Positions 13,771 to 21,374 of a stretch of 25,291 nt of DNA are shown in pieces; within the stretch, counting starts at the first letter, position 1; each line of letters begins with the position of its first letter. The notes beneath the pieces are model-generated. The model made no database searches. It was not told the DNA's origin and saw only the letters and a list, made by a program, of their open reading frames with translations. The position numbers and the translations under genes are program-made. The DNA is from Chlamydiota bacterium (GTDB lineage: Bacteria > Chlamydiota > Chlamydiia > Chlamydiales > Rhabdochlamydiaceae), in NCBI GenBank assembly GCA_011065225.1, contig JAAKFC010000003.1:1-25291 (forward strand). The letters are read 5' to 3'.

Positions 13771-14255
13771 AAAAAGGCCCCAGTGAGTTGGACAACCCTA
13801 AAAAAAATGCGTTAGCTGAAGCCTCTGTGGCCTCTTCTAATAATATCATTCCTCAAGGGTACCGGGTATTGCTCGAAGACCTTAAGGCCCGCATTCGTTC
13901 TTCGCAGATCAAGGCTGCTGTAAAGGTCAATGAAGAACTCATAAAACTTTATTGGGAAATTGATCGTGAAATTGCCGAACGGCAAGAAAAAGAAGCTTGG
14001 GGCACCCAAGTTATCGAACGACTAGCTAAAGACCTGCAGACCTCTTTTCCAGGAGTTGGAGGCTTTTCTAGGGCTAATGTATTCAAAATGAGAGCCTTTT
14101 ATCTAGCTTATATAAAAGTCTCACAAGCTATGAGACAAATTGAAGCACTTCCCATTTTTCGAATCCCATGGGGACATAATGTTATTTTACTTACAAAGTT
14201 GAAAAAGGACGCTCACCGCCTATGGTATGCAGAGCAAGCCATAATCAACGGATGA
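13767..14255 (+). pseudogene. Broken DUF1016 (YhcG-type) PD-(D/E)XK nuclease gene, N-terminal domain only
   Basis: It encodes 162 residues matching the DUF1016 N-terminal domain: YRVLLEDLKARIRSSQIKAA, VNEELIKLYWEIDREIAERQ, WGTQVIERLAKDLQTSFPGV, then PWGHNVILLTKLK and LWYAEQAIING. Intact relatives continue GWSR and then a nuclease domain, to about 340-380 residues. Here a TGA interrupts; restoring one G would give GWSNPL, so a single-base deletion caused the stop. The following DNA does not resemble the nuclease domain, so the 3' part is also lost. AAGGAGG before the ATG, inside the acetyltransferase gene, shows it was translationally coupled. Confidence 0.8.
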
Positions 14256-14391
14256 GTAATCCGCTGTATGTATGTGTAAAAAATACTCCTAAACGTTCTC
14301 AAAAAGCATATTTCCTTTCAGTGAATATTGGTATGTCAGAGTATTTGTCATGATTAAAGAAAAGAGTTTGCGGTTTTTACCAAATCCATAT

Positions 14392-14435
14392 GGTGTTGTG
14401 GAAAAAATCGAACCTCTGATTTTTTCCACAACACC
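14392..14435 (+). terminator. 18-bp perfect hairpin followed by T run
   Basis: GGTGTTGTGGAAAAAATC (14392-14409) and its exact reverse complement (14418-14435) enclose an 8-nt loop, followed by GCC and TTTTT on the plus strand. It could terminate plus-strand transcription from the acetyltransferase/DUF1016 remnant and stop the opposing Rhs operon too. The stem is longer than usual for a terminator. It lies in the 264-bp stretch 14256-14519, which otherwise holds only short unsupported ORFs. Confidence 0.65.
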
Positions 14436-14519
14436 GCCTTTTTCAGTATTGATCACAGATGAGATATTAGGTCTTCATTGCATGATTTGGCTACATTATT
14501 AATAGCTTATATTTTAGAA

Positions 14520-14753
14520 CTACCCCTTTTCAAGACGTTCCACTAATTCTCTTAATTTTGATTCTGGAAGTTCAAATTCAGGACCTTCTTCTAAAACAAA
14601 TAGATCAACCATTATTTCTTCTAGCTCCCTGTCGACTCTACCACAATATTGCAAATACATCTGATGAGCCCAATTTCCAATGCGCTTTGGTTCATACCCA
14701 CGGTCCAGCTGCGCTTTTAGATCTTTTGCGAACTCCTTTTTTGAATAAATCAT
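14520..14753 (-). CDS. Small acidic protein downstream of the Rhs operon, possible immunity-type gene
   Basis: A 77-residue soluble protein, MIYSKKEFAKDLKAQLDRGY at the start and an acidic second half (VLEEGPEFELPESKLREL). I do not recognise a named family with certainty. AGAGGTG before the ATG is a ribosome binding site. The ATG overlaps the stop of a broken small ORF (14750-14899), and both lie in the same direction behind the Rhs toxin and its overlapping immunity candidate. Small acidic proteins in such positions are often orphan immunity proteins; that is inference from position only. Confidence 0.6.
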   Translation of the reverse strand: MIYSKKEFAKDLKAQLDRGYEPKRIGNWAHQMYLQYCGRVDRELEEIMVDLFVLEEGPEFELPESKLRELVERLEKG

Positions 14754-14899
14754 GGGGACACCTCTTGTAAAATTAAAGGATAGTGCTGACCATTAAGACT
14801 TTGACCATGAATTTCCTTGCAAATGTTTGCTATCACTTCCGAAAGCGGGACTTATTGACCTTCTTTTAAATCTGATATTCTAATTTCTTTAGGATTCAT
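14750..14899 (-). pseudogene. Small ORF with premature stop between two immunity-like genes
   Basis: From the ATG at 14899 the frame reads MNPKEIRISDLKEGQ, then TAA at 14852-14854, then continues open as VPLSEVIANICKEIHGQSLN to QEVSP. It ends at a TGA that overlaps the next ATG (TCCCCATGA arrangement). The coupled end and the sense-looking sequence on both sides of the stop suggest a 49-residue gene killed by one substitution. There is no strong ribosome binding site. No homologue is recognised. Low confidence as a former gene. Confidence 0.4.
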
Positions 14900-14947
14900 G
14901 AGCAGTTTTAGATAATTACAGATTGACTAGTCATTTCAGAAAAATGA

Positions 14948-15325
14948 TTAGGTATCAAATTCAGCACACATTTTTGTTTTCTGAATTTTCCATTCAATCC
15001 AATGACCAGTTCTTTTACCAAATCCATATAAACAAATAGTTTCATTATTGAATTTCACTTCGCAAAGATCCTTTAAAGGCTCAATATCAAACACGTTTAT
15101 AAGTAACCATTGTTCTGTATCCGGATCAAACCTACTTACTAAAAAATTTTCCCAGTCATTAAAATATAAAATTCCTCTGCCAAGTTGAGAGCCTCCATCT
15201 ACATCTAGCCAAGCACCTTCGATATAAATTTTTAATTTTTTGTCTTTCGGGAAAAATTCAATTTTTTCAACATCGAAATCAGGGAAAGAAAGATTTTTCA
15301 TCACTTTTTCATCTAAAATTTTCAT
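14948..15325 (-). CDS. Probable immunity protein for the adjacent Rhs toxin
   Basis: A 125-residue acidic, soluble protein without a signal peptide (MKILDEKVMKNLSFPDFDVE ... ending KTKMCAEFDT). I recognise no named family. Its ATG overlaps the TGA of the 1805-residue Rhs gene by 4 bp (15322-15325). That is the standard place for the cognate immunity gene of a polymorphic toxin, which would bind and neutralise the C-terminal toxin domain in the producing cell. Coupled translation would ensure that antidote is made with the toxin. The sequence predicts beta-rich structure (KLKIYIEGAWLDV, GRGILYFNDW). Function inferred from context. Confidence 0.7.
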   Translation of the reverse strand: MKILDEKVMKNLSFPDFDVEKIEFFPKDKKLKIYIEGAWLDVDGGSQLGRGILYFNDWENFLVSRFDPDTEQWLLINVFDIEPLKDLCEVKFNNETICLYGFGKRTGHWIEWKIQKTKMCAEFDT

Positions 15326-18300
15326 CGCTCACCTCTATATGGAATATGTGCATCAATAGAACGTCTATCAACAATCTCTAAATATTTATTTAGCGGATTA
15401 CCCATTCTGTCATATACATGTAGATGATCATAAGGAGTTACTTTATCCGGTGGGTGAATCTTTATTCTGATATTACCAAATCGATCCTGAAAATTTAAAA
15501 ATCTTCTATCAGGGCTTTTCCCCTTAAGCCTTAATCCAATAGACTCTAGATCTGAAATAATCTGAGTTTTTCTTATCGATTCAGTATTTGACAGATAAGT
15601 TTTTATTTTTGTTCGAGTTAAAATGTTTTTGGTAATAGTTCTTTCAGCTCTTACTATTTGAACAGGCATTCTAGCTAATCTACTGAAACCAATGACTCCT
15701 TTTACAACTCCATAACCTCCTGCAACTAAAGAGCCAACTTCTAAGCCTATTGTGGTTTTAGATCGAAGAGAGTGATACAAACTATCAGACTGATCAATAG
15801 AAAGCATGTCCATCATCCAACTTTCAACTATAGCCATTTGGTTTGACTGGGACAATTCAACAGCTTCTAGCATTTGCATACGTTCATCGAAGCTCATTTC
15901 TAAGTCACCAAAGCCCATATGAACTGCGGCTGTTTGAAGGTCATGAAGCGAGCCAACAACAAAATCAACAACCCCATGGCTAATCCCACTAAGGGAGCTT
16001 TTTATCGTACTTCCTACTCTTCCGAAGTAAACCCTGCCATCTTTTCCACATATACAAATGCAGTCTTCTGGTGCATTATGCCATCCAGGGTGATCATGCT
16101 GGGTGCAATTACAGTCTTCGTCGATTGTCGTCGAGTTTAAACCAAAAAAATCGACATATTTGATCGGATTATTTTGGGCATAAGCATAGAGATTGGGCCC
16201 ATCTATTGAACCTAAAGGATCGGGAGTGATCCATCTTCCCACTTGAGGATCATAATAACGACAGCCAAAATAGATAAGATCTACTTCTTTATCTATTCGT
16301 TTTCCACGGTATCGCCAAGGATTTCCTACTGAAGAATCAGAAATTCCTCTTCCTCTAGAATCGATAATTTCTTCTTCGCCATAGACTGAAAAGCGGTAGC
16401 TTTCTACTACTTTATTTTCTTGGGGATCGAGTAAGCAAGTGATATTTCCCTGCAAATCATAAAGGGGAACATAGGTTTCTTTTTGAATTTCAATAGCAAT
16501 GCTAGGTGCTTCGGGATTATTGGGATCACTCGGTATTTTTAGATCTACGATCTCCCCATTTTCATTCATAGATCCAATTTCTGTGTTTCCCAAATAAAAA
16601 TATCGTAATATTTTGGCATTTTTCCCTTTGCTCTCAGTTCTTTTCATCAAACGCTTGCCATTTGGAGCATAAGTAAAATGTACAACATCTTTATTGGGAA
16701 GTTCGACATTGATAATTTGGTTTAGAGGGTTACTTTTATAGGTCCATATTTTACTGCCAACTCTTTTAGAAGATAGATTTCCACATTCATCAAAAGAATA
16801 GGAAAATCCTTCTGCTCTAGTGATTTGATTTGCTGGATTTATTTGATAAGATGAGCTGTTATGCTCTATGCGATTATCTATTGAATCATAAGAGTAAGTA
16901 TTTTCAATTTCTCCTTTTTCAGCGATCAATTGGCCAAGAGTATTGAAATCATACTCTGATAAATATTTCTCACTATCAAAGAGTGTTTCTCTTTTTTTGA
17001 CATTGCTCTGAGAATCGTATTCAAGTATCTCATCTTTGAAAATATCCGTTTGAATTTCTATTCTTCTTCCCGCATTATCCCAAAACTGTCTTTTTCTCCC
17101 TAGGCGTCCAGGTAAAACTTCCTCGAGGATATTGCCCATTTGATCGCGTGAAGTAACCCGGTATTGATAAAGCTCTTTTTTATCTTTATCGAACCTTTTG
17201 GCTCCTTTTACAAAGGGACCCTCATATTCATATTCGATATAAGATCCATCTGGTAGGAAGAGGCTTTGAATTTTTCCTTCACCATCGAAGGTCCAGCGAA
17301 CCTGGTAAAAACCAAATTCGTCTTTGATGGTTTCAGAAATCGGTCGAGCGTAGTTATTCTTTCCTTCGATAATCTTGAAAGAATCGTCAAAATCAATGGC
17401 AACTAAGCCCAACATATGAGTAAATTGATATTTATTCTCTTTGTTGCCATCTGTAAGGATTATAGTTTCCACTTCTCCAGAATCATTATATTGATATTTG
17501 ACAATTGAATCAGAACCCTGAGTTGTTTTTTCGAGAAGATCTCCATAATTATTGTACTTAAATTTGTGGGCAATTTCATTTCCATAAGATATTGTTTCAA
17601 TTTGATTTCCTAGGTTGAAGGTTTTTTCAATTCTATAAGAATTTATGTTTTCTAAAACTTCATTACCTAGATAATCATAGGACTTGTCAGACTCTGATAA
17701 AACTTTCCCTTCTTTGTCCCTCTTAGTGATCTTTAGTAGATTATCATTCGTATCATAGAGCTTCTCGGTCACATTTCCCTGCTGGTCAATAATGGAGTGC
17801 TTTTCCACTTTCTGCCCACATTCATCATAGGAATTTTCATAAAATAGAGTTGTTATTTCATGGACTGCATTTTCTATTTTTGATAGTCGACCAAATCCAT
17901 CATATTCGTATCGAACAAGAATGGTTTCTCTGTTTTGAGGATAGCCTATGATATGTGAGAGATGACCATATTGATCATAGATATATTTCTTTTTAAACAG
18001 AACTTTTCTATTTTCATCTTCAATTCTTTCTTCAATGATTCTATCTAAAAGATCATGTTCTCTGACTTCTAAGGTGAAAGTATTTGAAGATTTCCATTTT
18101 TTGATCCCATATATTCTGCCAAGAGCGTCATAAGTATAATCTACTTTTTGATCGCCTTTTTCTTGTGATACTAGCCTTCCATATCCATCATAGGAATAGG
18201 TGATTTCTTCCCCATAGTCATTTGTTTCGTATATTTTATTGAAGGAATTGTATTTATAGATCCTTTTTTTGAATGGAGTTTTCGATTCCCTTCGTAGGTG

Positions 18301-20739
18301 CTCATGCTTGCTTATTCGCCCAAAAAAATCATAGGAGAACTGTTGGCTGAATCCATCCCTGCTAAGGTACTTATGTAGGTTTCCTCCACTATCATACTCA
18401 AATACCTCCTTTGAACCATCCGAATGAACGATTTCTGTAGGCATTCCTTTCACATTATATGATTTGGAAACTGTCCTTCCCTTAGGGTCAATAATGGAAA
18501 CTGGATTATCAAAAATGTCATAGCTAAAGCTATATTTGGGTTTTATTAGAGAAATTTCACCATCTTTTACTTCTGGATAGGTGATTTCTGTGGGGCGGCC
18601 AAGACAGTCACGAATATAATGTATCTCTCTGCCAAATCGATCGATTTCTGCTATGACGTTCCCTGAAGTATCGTAATAGCTTTGCGTTTCATAAGAATGC
18701 CCTTCTCTGCTTTTTGTAATGGTACTATTGAGATGATCTTGTAAATCATAAGTGTAGACAATAGAAATGCCTGTATCAGATTGCTCTTCAGAGACGAGAT
18801 TGTAATTTTCGTCATAAACATAGCGTGTTTCATTTCCAATCGGGTCTGTTTCAGAGATTAGCAGCCCATCGGAATAATTTTTTCTGAGTTTGTACTGATG
18901 TTCTTCATTGGCATCAAAAACATTCTGGGACACAATATTTCCAAAAGAATCGAAATGATTAACAGTCTTTTTAAAAAGAGTTTCTTTTTTGCTTTTTGAT
19001 TTTCTGAACGCCTCTATGGGGTCTTTTTCTAATTCGAAATACCTTTCCTCAACAATTTCTGGTGCGCCCAAGTTGGGAAGGTCTTGCTTAGGAGAGATTT
19101 TTGTAATACGACCTTCTGTAGCAACAGGAATGAATTCCCCATGCAAATAGCCTTTGACCCCTCCATCATCAATGGTAACTTTTACTAGAGAGGCATCATC
19201 ATTGTATTCATAAATATGTCTTTTAAGGGTGCCACTATCTCCATCTTCAGTATCTGGAGCTCCTTTTGTGACAATGAATTTTTTAAGAAGAAGATTCGTT
19301 CCTTTTTTATACCAGTATTTGACCCCTGATCCAGCTGTGTCAGTCTGGAAATACCCCTCAGTATTTTTCCCAGAGAAATAAGAGTAATTCTTTATGTGGC
19401 CTCTTTGATTCGTAGCATGTCCATCCTCGATGTTTAGAGGTATGTGGCCCCTCCCAATGATATCGCCATACTCTCTTTCTTCTACAATATTGCCTTTGTT
19501 GTCATAGACAAAATGTTTGTAATGATAAATATCTCCATTTGAAGCTTCTAAATATGTGGATATGAGATTTCCAGAGTCTGCTCCAATACCCCAATCTTTT
19601 TTGTAGACCCGATATAAGGAACCTTCAAGGTATTCCTCAATGTGTGAAAGTCGAAAATCTTCATCAAAGCGATATATTGATTTTCGGTCCCCAGGACCTT
19701 CAACTTGTGTAAAAAGGTCTCCATAGGAAAATAGCAAGTAGGAAGCCTCACTCTCATTTACTGGAATAGTGACGGATCGAACCTTGTAATAGCTTGATGT
19801 ATCGGGATTATATTCAATCTGAACCGTGCGTCCTTTAGGTAAGGCTTTTTTAATGAGTAGCGCGCGGTTATCTATGATCTTGTACTGATATTGTACAGGA
19901 GGCTTGCAGGATCGATAAACATGGGTTAAAATACGAGCTCCTGAAGGAGCCTGGTCAAAATGGTAATCTGCTACTTTTCCATCGCTAGTCTCGACATGTA
20001 CTCCATCTCTATATTGGATTCGAATCCAGGCTAAAACTTTTTCTTCTGATGCATTGGTCTCTTTTACATAAGTGAGGTGTCCCTCTTTATCAAACTCATA
20101 AAATATCTTATTCCCACTAGGAAGGATTTCATGGGTGAGTAAATAGATGTTCAGAGAGGAATTTTTTTGGTAAAAACGCTTGCCCTTTGTGCAGAGATGA
20201 AGCTCCAAGCTATCAGTAGCAGGATCAAAATACAGCTCGTTATTTTTGTGATTTGTCCAAGATGAAATGGATCCTTTTGTAGTATTACAAATTCCAGCAC
20301 ATTCTTCTTCCGGATCAATTTTGAATAGAACTTTCTCCGAAGTATTATTGCTACTGTGCCAGCCCACATATGTGAGAATGCTTCCTTCTGGATTTCCGAC
20401 ATATACAAATGTACGCTCAAATTTTTTCTCTCCAGCTATATAGCTTTTTCCTTTTGGATCCTTTTGCAAGGAAAGGAAACAGTGAGGATTGAATCTCCAG
20501 CCCCCAAATTGAGCGATTTCAAAGGTATCTCTACTACTGTAAAATCTAGATAGAATAAGAGAATCAGGAGCGGGGACAGTAAGGTCAATCTCTACTTCAG
20601 TATAATCCCCATGGATTGTACTGACGTTCTCAATTATGCTTGCAGGGTCGCCTTCTCTCGATCCTAATAAATTGAGATCACTAGCGCTAGCATTTTGAAA
20701 AATGAAAAAACTTAGAATTAGGCCAGTTAAAAATCGCAT
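15322..20739 (-). CDS. Rhs/YD-repeat polymorphic toxin with C-terminal toxin domain
   Basis: An 1805-residue protein. A signal peptide (MRFLTGLILSFFIFQNASA) implies Sec export. Residues about 25-130 form the DUF6531-like start (GDPASI...GDYTEVEIDLTVPAPDS). From about 200 to 1480 there are many YD repeats of the form YDxxGxLxxxxD, which build the Rhs shell. The core signature (YFGCRYYDPQVGRWITPDPL, then YAYAQNNPIKYVDFFGL) ends near 1535, after which the sequence is variable. First comes a Cys/His stretch (CNCTQHDHPGWHNAPEDC), then a helical pre-toxin segment with Gly-rich hydrophobics (SLVAGGYGVVKGVIGF), then a terminal domain of about 90 residues with KIHPPDKVTPYDHLHVYD and DAHIPY, whose conserved His suggest a nuclease-like toxin. 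AAAGGAG lies before the ATG. The immunity candidate overlaps its stop. No frameshift is seen. Confidence 0.85.
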   Translation of the reverse strand: MRFLTGLILSFFIFQNASASDLNLLGSREGDPASIIENVSTIHGDYTEVEIDLTVPAPDSLILSRFYSSRDTFEIAQFGGWRFNPHCFLSLQKDPKGKSYIAGEKKFERTFVYVGNPEGSILTYVGWHSSNNTSEKVLFKIDPEEECAGICNTTKGSISSWTNHKNNELYFDPATDSLELHLCTKGKRFYQKNSSLNIYLLTHEILPSGNKIFYEFDKEGHLTYVKETNASEEKVLAWIRIQYRDGVHVETSDGKVADYHFDQAPSGARILTHVYRSCKPPVQYQYKIIDNRALLIKKALPKGRTVQIEYNPDTSSYYKVRSVTIPVNESEASYLLFSYGDLFTQVEGPGDRKSIYRFDEDFRLSHIEEYLEGSLYRVYKKDWGIGADSGNLISTYLEASNGDIYHYKHFVYDNKGNIVEEREYGDIIGRGHIPLNIEDGHATNQRGHIKNYSYFSGKNTEGYFQTDTAGSGVKYWYKKGTNLLLKKFIVTKGAPDTEDGDSGTLKRHIYEYNDDASLVKVTIDDGGVKGYLHGEFIPVATEGRITKISPKQDLPNLGAPEIVEERYFELEKDPIEAFRKSKSKKETLFKKTVNHFDSFGNIVSQNVFDANEEHQYKLRKNYSDGLLISETDPIGNETRYVYDENYNLVSEEQSDTGISIVYTYDLQDHLNSTITKSREGHSYETQSYYDTSGNVIAEIDRFGREIHYIRDCLGRPTEITYPEVKDGEISLIKPKYSFSYDIFDNPVSIIDPKGRTVSKSYNVKGMPTEIVHSDGSKEVFEYDSGGNLHKYLSRDGFSQQFSYDFFGRISKHEHLRRESKTPFKKRIYKYNSFNKIYETNDYGEEITYSYDGYGRLVSQEKGDQKVDYTYDALGRIYGIKKWKSSNTFTLEVREHDLLDRIIEERIEDENRKVLFKKKYIYDQYGHLSHIIGYPQNRETILVRYEYDGFGRLSKIENAVHEITTLFYENSYDECGQKVEKHSIIDQQGNVTEKLYDTNDNLLKITKRDKEGKVLSESDKSYDYLGNEVLENINSYRIEKTFNLGNQIETISYGNEIAHKFKYNNYGDLLEKTTQGSDSIVKYQYNDSGEVETIILTDGNKENKYQFTHMLGLVAIDFDDSFKIIEGKNNYARPISETIKDEFGFYQVRWTFDGEGKIQSLFLPDGSYIEYEYEGPFVKGAKRFDKDKKELYQYRVTSRDQMGNILEEVLPGRLGRKRQFWDNAGRRIEIQTDIFKDEILEYDSQSNVKKRETLFDSEKYLSEYDFNTLGQLIAEKGEIENTYSYDSIDNRIEHNSSSYQINPANQITRAEGFSYSFDECGNLSSKRVGSKIWTYKSNPLNQIINVELPNKDVVHFTYAPNGKRLMKRTESKGKNAKILRYFYLGNTEIGSMNENGEIVDLKIPSDPNNPEAPSIAIEIQKETYVPLYDLQGNITCLLDPQENKVVESYRFSVYGEEEIIDSRGRGISDSSVGNPWRYRGKRIDKEVDLIYFGCRYYDPQVGRWITPDPLGSIDGPNLYAYAQNNPIKYVDFFGLNSTTIDEDCNCTQHDHPGWHNAPEDCICICGKDGRVYFGRVGSTIKSSLSGISHGVVDFVVGSLHDLQTAAVHMGFGDLEMSFDERMQMLEAVELSQSNQMAIVESWMMDMLSIDQSDSLYHSLRSKTTIGLEVGSLVAGGYGVVKGVIGFSRLARMPVQIVRAERTITKNILTRTKIKTYLSNTESIRKTQIISDLESIGLRLKGKSPDRRFLNFQDRFGNIRIKIHPPDKVTPYDHLHVYDRMGNPLNKYLEIVDRRSIDAHIPYRGER

Positions 20740-20879
20740 TCGGTAGCTCCTTTAGTCATAGAAGACTCTATTACGAGAATTTTGAGCACCCATCTTAGCG
20801 GAAACTCTTTTTCTGGAAGAAGAAAAAACTCAAAAATTCAAACGGCCTAAGTATGAAACGAAAGAATATTTCGACAATG

Positions 20880-20907
20880 ATTAAATTTTGAGGTGAAATC
20901 CTGACAA
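20880..20907 (-). promoter_or_regulatory. Candidate promoter of the Rhs operon
   Basis: On the minus strand TTGTCA (20902-20907) and TTTAAT (20880-20885) each match five of six consensus positions with a 16-bp spacer. The leader to the ATG would be about 130 nt. Two 11-bp near-identical units (TGTCAGAATTT, TGTCAGGATTT) overlap the -35. No gene is seen in 20740-20991. Confidence 0.4.
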
Positions 20908-20989
20908 AATTCTGACATACTTCATATTTAACAAAATTTTGGACAGGAAATTAGGGAGGTAAAGGGGTTAGCTTATAGGGGGAAAAAGT

Positions 20990-21005
20990 GATAGCGGTAG
21001 TCGGA
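20990..21005 (+). repeat. tRNA-Met 3' end copy (candidate attachment site, right)
   Basis: The sequence is identical to 10553-10568. It contains the last 14 nt of the tRNA gene and 2 nt beyond, the usual position of an integrase core site. The intact tRNA is kept on the chromosomal side. Confidence 0.6.
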
Positions 21006-21065
21006 TTCGAACCAACGACCTTCGGATTATGATTCCGCTGCTCTAACCAACTGAGCTATACCGCC
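20992..21065 (-). tRNA. tRNA-Met (CAT), elongator type
   Basis: A 74-nt cloverleaf. The acceptor arms are GGCGGTA and TACCGCT with discriminator A, the D stem is GCTC/GAGC, and the anticodon loop ATCATAA carries anticodon CAT. The T arm is GTTGG-TTCGAAT-CCGAC. Position 27-43 is a G-A mismatch and 1-72 a G-U pair. CCA is not encoded. An Ile tRNA with a modified CAT anticodon (lysidine) is the main alternative. It lacks the GGG/CCC anticodon stem of the initiator. Its 5' end directly follows a hairpin with a T run. Confidence 0.9.
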
Positions 21066-21100
21066 AAAAAAAATGGACCTAGATGTGGTTTCAGGTCCAT
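21066..21100 (-). terminator. Terminator-like hairpin abutting the tRNA-Met 5' end
   Basis: Arms ATGGACCT/AGGTCCAT (21073-21080 and 21093-21100) with a 12-nt loop are followed on the minus strand by a run of T that ends at the first base of tRNA-Met. It has the shape of a rho-independent terminator for transcription coming from tRNA-fMet or waaA. It could instead be a processing hairpin, because no promoter fits between it and the tRNA. Confidence 0.65.
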
Positions 21101-21101
21101 A

Positions 21102-21264
21102 TATACACATCGTGATTAAAGAATTGGGAATTTGACAAGGAGCTTCTCAAATTTTTTGGATGCGACGAGCTACAGTGTTCATAGACACGAAGCGAGGAGA
21201 GGACGAAAAATTTGAAGGATAGCCGACGCAATCAAAAACCAATTCTTCAATCATAATGTGTATA
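21102..21264. repeat. 163-bp long inverted-repeat element between the two tRNAs
   Basis: The outer 26-bp arms (21102-21127 and 21239-21264) match at 23 positions when one is reverse-complemented. Inside, CAAATTTTTTG and CGAAAAATTTG pair, and the centre holds GTGT/ACAC around TCATAG, so nearly the whole element can fold into one imperfect stem. There is no ORF. It resembles a MITE-like or dispersed palindromic repeat; alternatively it is an RNA structure in a tRNA precursor. Confidence 0.75.
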
Positions 21265-21266
21265 AT

Positions 21267-21339
21267 TAGCGGGAAGAGGATTCGAACCTCTGACCTTTGG
21301 GTTATGAGCCCAACGAGCTAACCACTGCTCCATCCCGCG
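21267..21339 (-). tRNA. Initiator tRNA-fMet (CAT)
   Basis: A 73-nt cloverleaf starting CGCGGGATGGAGCAGTGG. The 1-72 position is an unpaired C/T, and the anticodon stem has three G-C pairs (GGG-CTCATAA-CCC), the two marks of a bacterial initiator tRNA. The T arm is AGAGG-TTCGAAT-CCTCT with discriminator A, and CCA is not encoded. It lies 35 bp after the waaA stop on the same strand, so it may be partly expressed by read-through. Confidence 0.95.
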
Positions 21340-21374
21340 ATAAATTAAAGAGTAAGTGTAGATGAGGATACCTT

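Noticed and set aside
14350..14502. 50-codon plus-strand ORF (starts MIKEKSLRFL)
   Set aside because: It runs through both arms of the perfect hairpin, has no ribosome binding site and resembles no known protein.
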